DNA of 64,000 nt from Triangularia verruculosa (GCA_033296885.1 MU863884.1:186001-250000); one strand, 5' to 3'; counted from the stretch's first letter, positions 1 to 12,592 are shown. Notes: generated by a model not told the origin, from the sequence alone. Numbers and translations are program-made.

Positions 1-390
1 CTGCCCCAGCCGCTGCATTTGGAGGGGTTGATTGCTTCTGCTGTGCAGCTTGAGACTAGATACCCCCCAGAAGGACTGAGGAGCTGGAATAGGGAAATTA
101 GCAGGTGGAGCGTGTTGAAGACTGGAAGGGGAGAGAGGGTTTATACTCAGGGACTGGACGAGGGCAGGGAAGCGTTTGAGAGGCAGGTGAAGGAACTTGA
201 ATGGAGGGAGAGAGTGAAAAAGATGAGGGGGGTGGTGTGGCAGAATAGAAAGGCGATAAGGGGGGTTGGGTTCGCGGTGGTGGTGGCGGTGTTGGGGGTG
301 GTGCTGAGGAGGTATTATCAGCCGGCTGGTCATGGGGGGACGTTGGAGTATGTGTTTGGGTTGGTGGGGAGGTGGTGGTCGACGTATTAA
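1..390 (+). CDS. C-terminal end of an unidentified protein with one membrane segment (partial)
   Basis: Frame 1 is open from the window edge to a TAA at 388-390, so only the last 129 codons of a forward gene are visible and no start lies in the window. The visible part has a charged stretch rich in E, R and K (a helix around KELEWRERVKK), then one hydrophobic segment of about 15 residues (GFAVVVAVLGVV), then a short tail with aromatic residues (RRYY, RWWSTY). That pattern fits a single-pass protein with a short C-terminal tail, such as a tail-anchored protein. I do not recognise the family. The gene converges on the gamma-tubulin complex gene that ends at 736. Confidence 0.7.
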   Translation: MPQPLHLEGLIASAVQLETRYPPEGLRSWNREISRWSVLKTGRGERVYTQGLDEGREAFERQVKELEWRERVKKMRGVVWQNRKAIRGVGFAVVVAVLGVVLRRYYQPAGHGGTLEYVFGLVGRWWSTY

Positions 391-735
391 AAATGTTGGG
401 ATATTTATGACTAGGTTATGACGGGGATAAATAAGCATTCTTCAGGCGTTAAAGGGGGGGAATCAAAAGTTGGTATAGTAGAAGATAACGTGGAGAGGAG
501 CATCAAAAAAGCACGATAGATATTCTATTTGTGTTGTTGTAGAGTCCAAAAAGTAAATGATATACTTCGAGAGCTTCACACTTGCAAACTGCAGCATTCC
601 TTGTCCAATTCTCTTCTTCAATTCACAACCCCACCACCACCATCCATACACCAAGCTGTCAATACCCGGACTATAAACAAATTCCAAAAAAACTTGCTAC
701 CCTTACAAAACATGCCTATAACATTTCATTGTTTC
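391..735. other. Convergent intergenic region
   Basis: This 345-nt stretch lies between two converging stop codons. It should hold the 3' UTRs and poly(A) sites of both genes. It has A/T-rich and C-rich stretches. I see no gene in it. Confidence 0.6.
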
Positions 736-3700
736 TTAAACACCCCTCATCCTAACATCCCCCCCCTCCCCTCCCCCTCCCGTCTGCACCCCCACCCCCT
801 CCTGCACCACCATCACCCCTCCAAACTCCCCCCTCTTGTCAATCCCCTCACCACCACCACCACCACTCCCCGCATTCGCCGTGCTCAACCTAGCGCACAA
901 ACTCAAAAGCACCACCGTCTCAGTAGCCGCATAATGATTCAGCGCGTCCAGCAATATCCCCAGGTGCTTCGTAAAGTTCTCCTCCCACTTTCGTATCAAG
1001 TCAAACAAGCTCGCAATCTTCTCCTCCGCGCCGCCGCTGCTGCCCGTCTTTTTTTCTTTTCCCTCAACCGTAGCCGCATTGGGGTCTTGCGAGCGGATAG
1101 AACAAAAATACTTCCACTGCTCCTCGCTCATGTTTGGAGGTTTATGTAAACCAGAAAGATCCGGGTCGGTTTTTTCCAGCTCGCGCGAGAGCCAGTTCGT
1201 GTAGGTTGCAAAGATGGTGCAGGTTTGGGTTAGTTTGCTGTGGATCTATTTTTTTTCCCCCATTGTTAGTATAAGATATGGGAGTGGTAGGGAAGTGGCA
1301 CTTACACGGAGAAGCTTCGAATTGGTCAACATGCACTCCTTCAGACATGTATCCAAAAAGTCAACATGATCCTGCATCAACTCATCCACCGTCCTCGACA
1401 GCCCCGGCCGGATATGCGTCGACTTCAGCGGGTACTGCAAATTAGGACTTGTCGTCGTCGTCGTCGTCGGAGTAGGCACCGTCACCGCTGTTGTGCCATC
1501 CTGCCCACCACCATTATCCACCCCATCTTCCTGCAAACTCCCACCCTCCACCTTCTGCTCCCTCTCCCTCACCCTCGCCATCAAAGCCTGCCAATTCGGC
1601 TCGATAACCTCCGCCGTGCAGAAATACAGCAGCTGCTGCACAAAAACAAGCATCCTCGCCCTCAGCGTCCACACCCTCCTCTTCCAAATCTCCAGCACCC
1701 GAGAAGACGACCGATGGCACCAGACAAACCCGCTCGTGTGAGTCTGCCACGTCGTCGACAGCTGAGACTCGAGATATCGAAGCGACAGTAAATACCGAAA
1801 CAGCGCCTGATACCGCCACACCGTCTTCCTCGAAACCACCAACGACACCGGGAACGGCACCGAATAGTCAATCTGCAAACTCGTAAACCCATTCGCCATC
1901 TTGTCGCTCTCCACCGGCTGGTTACTCGACAGCGGCTGCAGCGCCTCGCCCTGCTCTATCCCCGTGATGTTCACCACCCGATGAAGCGATTTCGTCAGGT
2001 TGATCTCGTTCATCTCCACCTTGACATCCTCTTTGAACGGATCCAATGACACGATACTCCCCGGCTGCCGAAGCACAAGATCCAGCAGCGACTGAAGCTT
2101 CCCCGTATTGACCGATTTGACCGGTTTCCGCAATTCCGACGCACCAAGCTCGAGAAAATACGAAAAGTAATCCGACGGGTCGAGAAAGAAGTAGTGCTTG
2201 AGCGACTGTAACCGTGCCGGTAGTTGATGTGTCGTAAGAAGCAACTGCATGAGCGATTCGTTCGCGTGCGCATAGGCATTGTTGACGTTATCCAGGAAGC
2301 GGTTGTCGTCAAAGGAGGTCGGTACGTGCTTAACTTGCAGACTGACATCGACGCCGCCGCATTCCCTGACCACATTCAAATACTTCCCTGCGAGTAGGAC
2401 CTTGTCCTTGACGCCCTCCAGTTGTGGCGGTACATCATGGTCTCTGATGGTGTATCTCCTCTCCCAGTACTCATCGGTATAATCCTGCTCCAACCGTTCC
2501 CTCCTGATACTCCGTTGTTCCTTGATCAAAAACTCGGAATGCGGGTCGTTGATTCCCCCATGGTGCAGCCACTCGTTCAGCATGGCCATATACGGCTTGC
2601 TCGCATCCCTCAGCAACATCGTCAACAGCGCCCTCGCAGCTGGATCACCAGACATAGACTCCAATCTCTTGGTAATCAACCCCAGCACTACTCCTCCTTT
2701 GGTAATCTTTTTCCCCGTCATATTCCCCGGCACCAACTCCCCTCCTTCCCTCAGCTGCTCCAAGATATGATCGTAATCATCCCCGCCGTCACTGCTCTCA
2801 TCCGACTCATCATCCAGCAGCGCATTCCTCTTCAGCAACTCGTGCGCAAGGCCATACACCTGGTGCATCATATGGCCCGTCGGCAGCACATGTATATTCA
2901 GCACATGCAGCGTAAATGAATCATCCGTCAAAAACTGCGTCTCCAGCTGCGCAACCATGACCAGATACTCCTGCAACAGCTTCCGTATTGATGCGCAAAG
3001 GGCATGATTGACCGAACCGAATTCCTCCCGGGATTGTACATCGACAAACGTCTCGAGGGCTGTGTAATGCGTAGCCATGCGCAACATGGACTGGGTAAGG
3101 TCCTGTAAGCTGGGGTCTAGCCCGGGGAGAATGCGCCATGTTGGGCCTGAGAGTCTGTCTCGTTCCTCGCTGGGGCTGTATCCTTTGCCGAAACGTATGT
3201 ACTGGCCTTCGTAGCCCATGAATACAAATAAGAGGTCCTCGATAATAACGGCCTCCTGGGCCTCGAGCGACAGGTCATGTAGCGATTTTGGTTGGAGGGC
3301 TTGGGGAGCGGTGGAGGCGAGGGGTGGGATCGATATGCGGGATGCTAAGGGGGCTGTCGTGTGCGGGAGGAGGGTGGCTTCGGGTTCCCATGGTTGGGGG
3401 GCGGGTTTCTCTTTTTTTCTCTTGGTTAGCATCATGGTTGTAAGATACAGTATTGAATTGACTTGTTGTTTTCTTTTCATGAAATAACAAATGCTCCCAG
3501 CTCTTGAAGGCGGGGTTGCAGAGTATAGGTCCCGGACAAGCAAACATACCTTGGGGTGGCGCATCCTGTCGCACATCCCTAGACCTTGGTTCAGCAGCAC
3601 GCTGCTTCAAGCCTCCTCCTCCTCCTCCTCCCTCGCGGCGATCGGGACTCCTCGTTCGGGCCATCAGTGTCTCCCGCGTCGTCACCTGCACCTTTTCTGT

Positions 3701-3979
3701 GCGGCGCTCCTCGACATGTCTGCTCGTGGACCGGGGATTGACCGAGGTGGACTGTTTTCGGGACTCAGCATAGCGGGAGCTATTACCGCTAGTGTTATTT
3801 TGCGATGGCGATGGATCGGCGACATTTAAATTATTCGTCGTCGTAGTAGGTTTACTGCTGTGGCTCTGCGAGAAACTCCCGCCGTCTGCTGGGATGCGGG
3901 GCCGGGACGAGGCGGTGGGCGCTACGCCACTGCTTCTCTTGTCTTGGAATGTCGACGGCGGTCTGGTGCCCGACGACAT
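736..3979 (-). CDS. Gamma-tubulin complex component 2 (Spc97/Alp4/GCP2 family)
   Basis: This is a subunit of the gamma-tubulin small complex, which nucleates microtubules at the spindle pole body. Exons (minus strand): 3979-3550, 3410-1306, 1245-736, giving 1,014 residues. Intron 1 has donor GTATGT and a CTAAC branch with its acceptor 14 nt on. Intron 2 has donor GTAAGT. Residues 1 to about 150 are low-complexity Ser/Thr/Arg-rich with a Gly run. The Spc97/Spc98 domain follows. GCP2-type signatures are HYFFLDPSDYFSYFLELGASELRKPV, here quoted in parts (HYFFLDPSDYF, ASELRKPV), plus EVIEPNWQALM and DHVDFLDTCLKECMLTNSK near the end. These favour GCP2 over GCP3/Spc98. The C-terminus has a Gly-rich tail of about 40 residues after the conserved last helix. 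The start is the first ATG after the divergent promoter shared with the proteasome gene. Confidence 0.94.
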
Positions 3980-4496
3980 TGTTTTCGTCCTGTGGCTGCC
4001 GGTGCCGGCGGCATTGGACTTGAAATATAAAAAAGTCAAAATGTTTGCTTGCGATGTGAGAGGAGGATCAAAGTGAGATAAGATAGTGGTAGGTGCTGTA
4101 CATGCAATGTACCTCTCTGCCAAGTCGCGGGAGCTTCAGCCCAAAAACGCGACATGGCCATGCATCAACGCGCCGGCTCTTTTGCTAGGTGGGCTGTCTT
4201 GATTGGGTTTAGCGTCGAGTTACAGCGGCAGGCAAGGCTGGTTGCTCAGTGGTACCTGGGTACATTTACAGGGGCCTTCCTTCGTCTACAGTTGGTCGCC
4301 TGGCTGCCAGCGGGTGGAGAGCTTCGTAGACCTCCCCGTGCCTGGAGCTGGATTACAGCTTCCCCCTCCACTATTGAGACTGGGACATGCAACTCCAACA
4401 ACCACTCGACGACATTGACTGACGATATTGCAGCCATTCACTCTCTTTACCAATTTCCAGACACATAACCACAGTCACCCCCACAACACCGCCAAG
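3980..4496. promoter_or_regulatory. Divergent promoter region, GCP2 / proteasome alpha-5
   Basis: 517 nt separate the two divergent start codons. The half next to the proteasome gene ends in a C/A-rich leader (4460-4496) typical of fungal 5' UTRs. No specific operator was recognised and no coding sequence is supported. Confidence 0.5.
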
Positions 4497-5501
4497 ATGT
4501 TTATGGCAAGATCAGAATACGGTATGTCCTCCCCCTCCATCAGCTTGGTCTATCCCACCAAGCCCCTCCGTCGCATACACATTCAAGCCTCACGATGCTA
4601 ACTCTTCCCCACAGATCGGGGTATCAAGTAAGCCTTCTCCTCTCCGCACCCCCCTATTAACCACCACCACCACCATCCTCTCCCCTCCCAGCCCAACCTA
4701 CACCAGACCCTAACAACGTAACAGCACCTTCTCCCCCGAAGGCCGCCTCTTCCAAGTCGAATACTCCCTCGAAGCCATCAAACTCGGCTCCACCGCCATC
4801 GGCATCTCCACCTCCTCCGGCGTCGTCCTCGGCGTCGAAAAGCGCGTCACCTCCTCCCTCCTCGAGACCTCCTCGGTCGAAAAAATCGTCGAGATCGACC
4901 GCCACATCGGCTGCGCCATGTCCGGCCTCCAAGCCGACGCCCGCTCCATGGTCGAGCACGCCCGCGTAGAGTGCCAGTCCCACGCCTTCAACTACAACGA
5001 GAACCTCCGCGTCGAGTCCTGCACCCAAGCCATCTGCGACCTCGCCCTCCGCTTCGGCGAGTCCGCCGACGGCGAGGAGAGTATCATGAGCAGACCATTC
5101 GGCGTGGCGCTGCTGATTGCGGGGTACGATGAGGACGGGCCGAGCTTGTATCATGCTGAACCGTCGGGAACGTTTTATCGGTATGATGCCAAGGCGATTG
5201 GGAGCGGGAGTGAGGGGGCGCAGGCGGAGTTGCAGAATGAGTATCACAAGGTTAGTTTTTTATGTCTGTTGGGGAGAGGTGGTGTGAGATGATTGGGTAC
5301 GTGCTAATCACATGGGGAAAACAACAGTCTTTGACTATTGAGGATGCTGAGACGCTGGTTCTCAAGACGCTGAAGCAGGTTATGGAGGAGAAGCTTGATT
5401 CCAAGAATGTTCAGCTGGCTAGTGTCACCAAGGAGCGCGGGTTCAGAATATACACGGATGACGAGATGGCTGCGGTGGTGGAGAGGCTTCCTGCGAACTA
5501 G
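4497..5501 (+). CDS. PUP2: 20S proteasome subunit alpha type 5
   Basis: This is an outer-ring alpha subunit of the 20S proteasome core. Exons 4497-4521, 4615-4627, 4725-5250 and 5328-5501 give 245 residues, the normal length for alpha-5. The N-terminus reads through YDRGINTFSPEGRLFQVEY, the alpha-subunit signature, then SLEAIKLGSTAIGI. The middle has GVEKRVTS and the alpha-5 stretch HIGCAMSGLQADARSMVEHA. Exon 2 is only 13 nt, but it is required because it supplies the conserved D-R-G-I residues. The codons are strongly C-ending in exon 3. The gene is divergent from GCP2 and converges on the Zn2Cys6 regulator. The short fourth exon completes the C-terminal helix ending in RLPAN. Alpha subunits have no catalytic Thr, and none is expected here. 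Confidence 0.97.
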
Positions 5502-5909
5502 GGCCGATACGGGATTCTTTTGGGGAGAAGAGGCGGATAGAGAGATGTATTAGGAGTGACGGTGAAAGCTAGCTAGGGAGCATGTTTTTGAGAATAAAGC
5601 TGGGTTCTTCGCCATGTTTTTTACTATTCATTTGTGAGAATTTCAAGTGATAAAAGGGTTTGAACGAAACGAGAAACTGCTGTATCATGAACTCCGAGCC
5701 CCGCCACTTTTCCTAGCCCCTGTATCTGTCTTTCATCTGTAATGTTGTTACAAGATATCTGACCTGTAGTAATAGCCCCTTTTGTCTTTCCCAGCCTCTG
5801 ATCCAACCCGCTCTAAAACGACGGAAACATATCCCTATCGTAACCAAAACAACCGCAGGGTAAAGTAAGCATCGAATCATGCAACTCCCATATCCTACAA
5901 CCCTTTTTT
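5502..5909. other. Convergent intergenic region
   Basis: 408 nt lie between the proteasome stop and the stop of the Zn2Cys6 gene. The region is A/T-rich near 5580-5680, including an AATAAA-like AGAATAAAGC at about 5590, which is a plausible 3'-end signal. No gene is seen. Confidence 0.5.
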
Positions 5910-8900
5910 CTACCTCGTCCCCTCGCGTTTCTCCTCCCGATCCTCCTCTTCGACAATAACTAACTCATCCAAATCCCGCTCCACACTCAGCAGTCCCAGC
6001 GCGTAATGCGTCTGTTCCGTCTTGGCCAGCACCAGCTTCCCATCTAGAGTCTCTTCAGAAGCTTCGATCTCTCGTATCCGGCGGTCGATCCGCCGGGGGC
6101 GGTTCCAGATGTCGTCTGGGAACAGCGGGCCGAGCTCAGGGGGCGAGTGGTAGGGCGGGCCGCGGCCGAGGGAGGCGGCCTTGTTCCAGCCGGATTCGCA
6201 CCCATCGGCGATTTGACGGGCCGACTGCCAGCCTGTGAGCCGGGCGATGTCACGGAGGCGGCGGATTGTCCAGTGCCGTTGGGGGAGGGATTGGTACTGA
6301 GATGGGAGTGTGGTTAGTAAAAATGGGGAGGAGGGAGAAAGAGAGGTTGAGGGGGGATGAAAAAGGAAAAGATAGGCGAGGCAGGCTGATGATGGAAAAA
6401 GTAACAGAGCGGGATGATGTGACCTGACGGCGATAACAATGATGATAATGATGACGATGATGATAGAACGACAGCAAGGTCTAGTCAGAAATGTGCAAAA
6501 TACCAATGATACAAAAGTCGTGTACATAATGATACAACAATCTCGAAACAAAGGAAAGGAATCTACTTCGTGTATACATGGCAACAATAAAAACCCACAC
6601 TTAAAAAAAAGGAGGACATCTAGTCATGTACATGTACAGATATGCCAAAGCAAACAAACCAGCGTCTCATCGTATCGTCATCATCGTCGTCATCGTCATC
6701 GTTACCATCACAGCAGCACGGGAGAAAAGAAAAAGAAAAAAAAGGACCAAGCGTGGGTATGATCTTAGTCAGTCGTCGACGACGAAGGCGACCACAACCC
6801 AGCCAGCGGAAACAAGGGAAAAGGACAAACCGGAAATCCCCTTACCTGTACACCCGCCACAAACAGACAGAAACAGCTCTCTATAAACGCCGCGCCCACC
6901 AGCGTGCTCACGGCGCTCACATGAGTGGTTTCCTCGTGCAATCCCGCCGCAATCCTCGCAACCTCGTTCGCCCACGGTCCCGTTTGCTGCGCCGCCATCG
7001 CCGCGGCATAAATGGCAATCGGGGGCATGGACGGGTGTGCTCTATGCAGGATAATCAGACCAATGTAGTAATTCATCCATATTCCCGCGATGGAATATGT
7101 TCTGTAAATCAGCGCTGGACCGAAAGGGGTCATGTCTGGTGGCGCGAAGTCTGGGCCCATGGGTTCGAAATCCGGTCCGAGCTTGGAACGGAAGAGCTCA
7201 AAGGCTTGTCGGATGGCTTCCCATTCTTTGAGGGCGTTGGCGGTGGAGGTGTGAAAGTCTTCTGGTTCTTCGGATTCGCGAGGAGGGGTGGTGTTGCGGG
7301 GTGGAGAAAAGCCTTTGGGGATGTCAAAGGTGCCGGAGGAGGGCATGAGGCCGGCGAAGGGCGGTGGTGATTGACCGCGGCCTTGACCGGGAGGACCGCC
7401 GCCGGGGAAACCAGCAGGAGGGCCGCCGGGGAAGCCTCCTGGAGGACCGCCAGGGAAGCCGCCGGGAGGACCGTTAGGACCAGCACCTGGAAAGCCACCT
7501 GGAGGACCGCCAGGAGGGCCACCGGGAAAACCACCTGGAGGACCTCCTGGCGGTCCATATTTCCTAGCCTTACGTTTCCTTGTAAGATCTTTCGAGGCAA
7601 AGCTCGCCAACCGTCCCAGCAACAGCATCAAATGGTCGAATGTCCCGTAACTTGACACTTTGTCAGTTTTTGTCACAACTAGTTAAGACGCTTCACACTT
7701 ACATCGAGTCAATCTTCCCAAACGGCCCCCTAGGAACACATTGTGTCCACGCCTCATAATTCATACTGCCCTCAAGTTAGTCTTGAATCCACAATCAGAC
7801 CATACTCCAGGGCACTTACAACGGTCGAGTCCCACCAAGAAAACTCTGGTAAACGTCCATCTTACAGTACCACCAATACAGATCTCTCAGCTGTTCATAC
7901 CTCTCAATGTCCCGCTCCGTAATCCTGTTTAGCCTCGGCTCATCGCCAACGACATATCCATCCCCGCCTCCATAGTCGACATTCAACCCGGTTAACTGTG
8001 TTATGAACTCGATATCTGGTTCCGACCAGTCATCCTTCTGGTCATGATGATGCGAATCAAAGCAGTGCTCGTTACACTGGTGATTACGCCTCGCCTGCTC
8101 CTTTTGTCTACGCTTCAGAGCAAGAATATCACGGGTCATTTGGCGGAGGGGAAGTTCTTTGAGAATGGCCCGAGCTCCCCACATGTGCTTGCACCACTTG
8201 TCATGATCCGAGTTCCATACTTCATAGAAGCCGAGAAGAAGAGTAGCTGCAAGTGTTGCTGGCTGGATCCGTCTAGTAGGGCTCTGGTAGTTCTTTGCGA
8301 TCCGTCGAAGACTGAGATGGTAATGCTTCATCGCTGCTGTTGGCGGGTGCCCCTGAAGCTTGGCCATCTGGAGACTACCGAGCGCAAGCATCGCCTGCAT
8401 CAGAGCCGGGTGATTGAATGCCATGATGGGGAAAGTATCTGATATGTACATATTAGCAAGGGTCCGGCGGCAGGCGGTAGTCGTGGAAACTAACAGGTCC
8501 AGATGTGTTGCCGCTCCTTGGCAACGGGCTGTCCTTGGAACATGGGAGTGGGATCAAACGGATGTCTCTCATAAAGGGACATGCTTTGGCCTGTGACATT
8601 GACAAAGTACCAGAATATAGCTGCTGTCTGTGAGTCGTTGAGGGGAGAGCTGCCGGACGATGGCAGGTATGTGTCAAGGACATTGGTAGCTCCCTGACTA
8701 GCAAATGACCGAATGTGAACACCATAAGCATCGCCGTCAGTATCAAGTCGCCGGGCCACAAGAATACCAAGGTCGTTGGACTCGAGATGGCTACGATGAG
8801 GGTCTATTTGACCTTGCTCATCATCTGAGGCGATCATGGAAGCCTCGTCATCAGACTGCCAGTATCCCTCTTCCACAGACATAGTGCGACTAAGTGACAT

Positions 8901-9900
8901 TGTTGCTGTGTCTGGTGAAGCCAGTTGCTGTGGCTCAACCCTTTGCTCAATGACTTGGTCATGGTCACGAGGATGAGGTGGAGGTTGTGATTGATACTGA
9001 TGTTGAGAATGAGAGTATTGATCATGATGACCATGGATGGGAGAAACATGTCCTACCGGACTAGCTGACTGCTGAGCCCGGTTGCCGGCTTGTGCTCCGT
9101 AATAGTCCGAATAGGGCAACCCTTCCACAGGTGAGGGATACTGGTTCGGGTATTGAACAGTGTTAGGAGTTAGGTGGGGTGGGCTGGGCAAGTGGTGCTG
9201 GGGCTCAAGGTGCTGTGGGCTAGGCAGGTGATGTTGTTGGTCAAGGTGCTGTGGGCTAGGTAAGTGATGTCCGTGTTGTGGACCAATGTGTTGTGGGCTA
9301 AAGAGGGGCGGTCCAGCAATAGAATGGTTGGAGGGTCCTGCAAAGCCCTGCGAAAAGGGGTGCGTCCCGGTACCAGAAAAGCCAACGGATGGCGGCTTGG
9401 GAGCAATAGCGGCAAGCGGTCCTTGTGACGAGGCGGCCTTGGTATGTGCTGCCGAGAGCTGTTGGGCATGATGAACCTCTTGAGCGTGGTGATGATACAC
9501 AGGGTGTCCCCAAAGGTGGTTGCCAGAAGTAAACGTCCCCATGGACTCCTTGAAGACAATGCGCTGGTTGTATCCCTCGCATTGTCTTTTGGACTTGATG
9601 CAGTTCCCGCAGGTGGGCTTGCCCTCATCACATTTGATTCGCCGTCTGCGGCAAGCTAAAGGGGTAGTTAGCGGGAGCCCTGCATAAGAACTTTCAGGAG
9701 TGAGGCCACATCACCAGTAGCACACCAACTCGGAGTAAACACTTACTGAGGCAGCCAGTCTTGGTCCTCTTTCTGACTGTTGTCTTTTTTGGCGGCTGGT
9801 TTCCCTTTCCACTGGGTGGCTCAGAAGGATCATTGCCAGAGGGAGACTCCGGAGAAGGGGCAGACTCCGGAGCTGCGGCCTCGAATGTGTCGATCTCCAT
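5910..9900 (-). CDS. Zn2Cys6 fungal transcription factor with Gly/Pro-rich insert
   Basis: This is a nuclear DNA-binding regulator; its target is unknown. Exons (minus): 9900-9747, 9655-8495, 8438-7820, 7765-7703, 7650-6846, 6296-5910, giving 1,062 residues. The binuclear cluster spans the exon 1/2 junction: Cys at 50, 53, 60, 67, 70 and 77 (C-X2-C-X6-C-X6-C-X2-C-X6-C). It is followed by EGYNQRIVFKESMG, usual for this subfamily. Residues about 95-300 are rich in His, Gln, Pro and Ser. The effector domain (about 380-1000) has TYTFPIMAFNHPALMQAMLALGS, seen here as TFPIMAFNHPALM, then YGTFDHLMLLLGRLA, as in the fungal_trans_2 family. A Gly-Pro-Phe repeat block sits at about 699-762, and the last intron is 549 nt. 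All junctions keep frame, and both restore conserved family motifs. The 3' end converges on the proteasome gene. Confidence 0.87.
7384..7555 (-). repeat. Collagen-like GPPGG/FPGG coding repeat inside the Zn2Cys6 gene
   Basis: On the minus strand this encodes about 57 residues of tandem PGG units (GPPGG, GGFPGG, GGPPAG, ending GGGPPGQGRG). It sits in exon 5 between the LLLGRLASFASKD helix and the SPPPFAGLMP segment. The period is 9-15 nt with many near-identical GGACCxCC units, so the block is expected to be length-polymorphic. Confidence 0.9.
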
Positions 9901-12592
9901 GTTGAAATTAAGTCAAAATGGGGGATAGGTGGTTATGGCTAAGAAAAAAAGGATTGCTGAGCTTTACAGGCAAAGCGGTGTGACGGATCTGTGCTAGTGA
10001 AAACTCAGCGCGTTCACATGATACAAAGGCACTGGCAACTCGAGGCTCTCTGGCGAATATATCATGATCTGGCCGAGACAAGAGGGCAATGAGGGGGCGG
10101 GAGACGGGTAATAAATCTCCGCGTCTATGTGGTTATGGAGTATGTAGGGTGATGCACCTCACCGGACGGACTGAGACAAGCTGGTGTAACGAGATTGTCC
10201 TTGTCCTGATCCCGGCGAAGCCAGAGTATGATCCGAATTGGTGCAGCTATCTGCAGGACACAACAGGACGCGGAGAGGTTTCGCTAACCTGTTGATTAGC
10301 TGAATGGAAAAGACGACTGCCGGCCGAAACAGCCCCAGGTACCCGTGGGTTGTAAGATGGCGTAGCCTGGCAGTCCGCCGTTGGAGAGGGTGACAAACAA
10401 TAACCGTTGAGGCTGATGACAGCGTCGTATGAGTATGTGATATTCGTTTGTAGGTAGTAGCTTGGTAGGTGTCTGTCTGTCTCTCTTTGTTGTAGTTGTA
10501 GCTGTGGTTGTGGTGTGAGGCGGAACAAGCCGGGGGGGGAAGGGGGGAGGTCTCGGCCGAGTACTCTCACTCACTCAGTCACTCTCATTCTCACTTGTTC
10601 TCAGAGGAGCTGACAGAGACAGAGGCGGCGATGCTATGCTATGGAGGGAGAAAAGAGAACAGATCTGCTGGTGTGGCGCTGAATGATGGCATCACGGGCC
10701 GATGGTGCTTTTCTCTGGGTAGGTTTCTGGTGCGAGGACAGTAGGGGGGGTGCTCTCGCAATTCTTACTTGCTTGGCAAGGGGAGAGTTGCATTGCAGCA
10801 CGGGGCGGGCACCGCAAGCTGTCGAGCTGGGCAAGCATCGTTGGTGGGGTGGGGCAGCCTCAACGGGCCAAGAGATTGGCGCCACTTTCCTACAGGCCTG
10901 AGCTGTGGGACCTACAGGTTTAGCTGATGCAGCCTGTATGCGTGATGGAGGGTGAATGTCCCCTCACGATGGCCCCCCCCCGCGCCTCCAGCTCTCACAG
11001 CTTTGTGTGTACGTGACGCCCGCTCTGGGGACGGGAAGATGCCGTCCCGTCCATTGTCACGACTAGTTGTTCTAAAAGCGTATCCATCTTGGTCAGGACG
11101 AGTCTGATGCCGGCGTTGCCGCGGCCGCCGTTGCGTGGCCCGCGCTGGCTGTCAGTCACCTATGTACAGTAGTACCGTACGATGGACTTTAAAGTCTGTG
11201 GGCCGTCACAGCGTGACACGAGGGCCGACTAGGAACACCGCTGCAGTCTCTGCATCCTTGACGGCGGAGAGATAGCTATCGTCTGCAGCACTGCGGCGCT
11301 GACCTGTCACACGCTCTCAAGGTCAAGATGGGTGCCGTGCGACGCAAACTAGTGTAGGTGAACAGAAACGATCCTGAGTGTGGGAGAGTGTGGGAGTGGG
11401 AGTCCGAGAGATGTCCCCCACTTTCCTCCCACCGTCGAAACCTCTGTGCCGTCTCCATTCATCTATGGAATATTCTCTGTGGCTTCCATGCCTAAATTAT
11501 GCATACAAGCGTGTGAGATTATTCGGCCATTCTCAACGGCGTCCATCACTAAATCTTGGCTTGGTAACGGTGAAAATGGCCCCAGATTCTGTGGCCAGCA
11601 AAAACTGTAAAGGGCCGATACTACAAAGAAAGGTCAAGCAGTCGCACTGCAAACCCAGACTGGCAGAATTTGGATTACTCGTCGAGATGCCCAAAAAAGC
11701 ACATGCTGTGTATCCGCGGGCCGTCTGAATACTTCCGGTCTTATTCTGGCATCGTACATGTGCTCCCATGGCCACATCACTGATATTGGCCTGCAGCAAA
11801 AGGCGAACCAACAAGTCCTGACGTCTGCTTCATCTGTGTCAAACACTTGATCTGCAAGATTGCTGCTTGCTGCTTCGTGTCCAAGACATGTGAAGTGTGC
11901 GGCGAGCCCGGGGTCCTGCATTGAAACTCGAGAGTCTCTTGCTCAAGTCGTATCACCGGCGCAAAAAGTAAGCACGGAGGGATGCCGGAGACATGAACGG
12001 TAGGTGGGAATTGATCGCAATCGTAAACCGCGATAGTAGATCGGACCGAGGAATAACTAAACTCCATGACCAAATGCTGCCCATAGCTTCAGAGAGACGG
12101 GCCTGGGCATCTGTGACGGGATGGGACGGTGGCCGTCCTGTGGTAGAAACATCGGCCAAACCGGATGACACCTCCGTATGTGTCTGGACCAAACTGGCAA
12201 AAGAGTCCAGGATTCGCTGTCGGTTTCGGCCGCAAGGCTGAAGAAGCACAAGCGGCGGGAGGAACACAGCATATGATTGTAATTCTGGTAACAAACCGAG
12301 GCATGTGCTTCATGAGAAAAAGGTCGAGATGATGTTTGTGAAACTCGACAGCGGACGGGAGCTGCGCCGTTGATCTCCACCGCACGGTCCACCCAAAGCT
12401 TTCCCCAATTCCCCACTTTTTTGGGCTGCTTTGAATGTGGGGCCCAACGGCTTGCTGATCCTAGCCCCACTAAATTTTTCTTCGTCTTGGACGACAGCGA
12501 CAGCAGCGACACTGCGACCAGCCACCAATTCAGTCCACCGCCGGTCCTTTCAATCGCAACAACAGACCGACAAGGTTCTTTCGACTGGCATC
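9901..12592. promoter_or_regulatory. 2.7-kb divergent intergenic region, Zn2Cys6 regulator / RRP8
   Basis: No open frame here resembles a protein. The region is GC-rich and holds CT/GA-rich tracts (for example 10,560-10,600, CTCACT units). Long upstream regions are usual for fungal regulator genes, so most of it probably belongs to the Zn2Cys6 gene. The last 100 nt, pyrimidine- and A-rich, look like the RRP8 leader. I cannot place individual binding sites. Confidence 0.45.
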
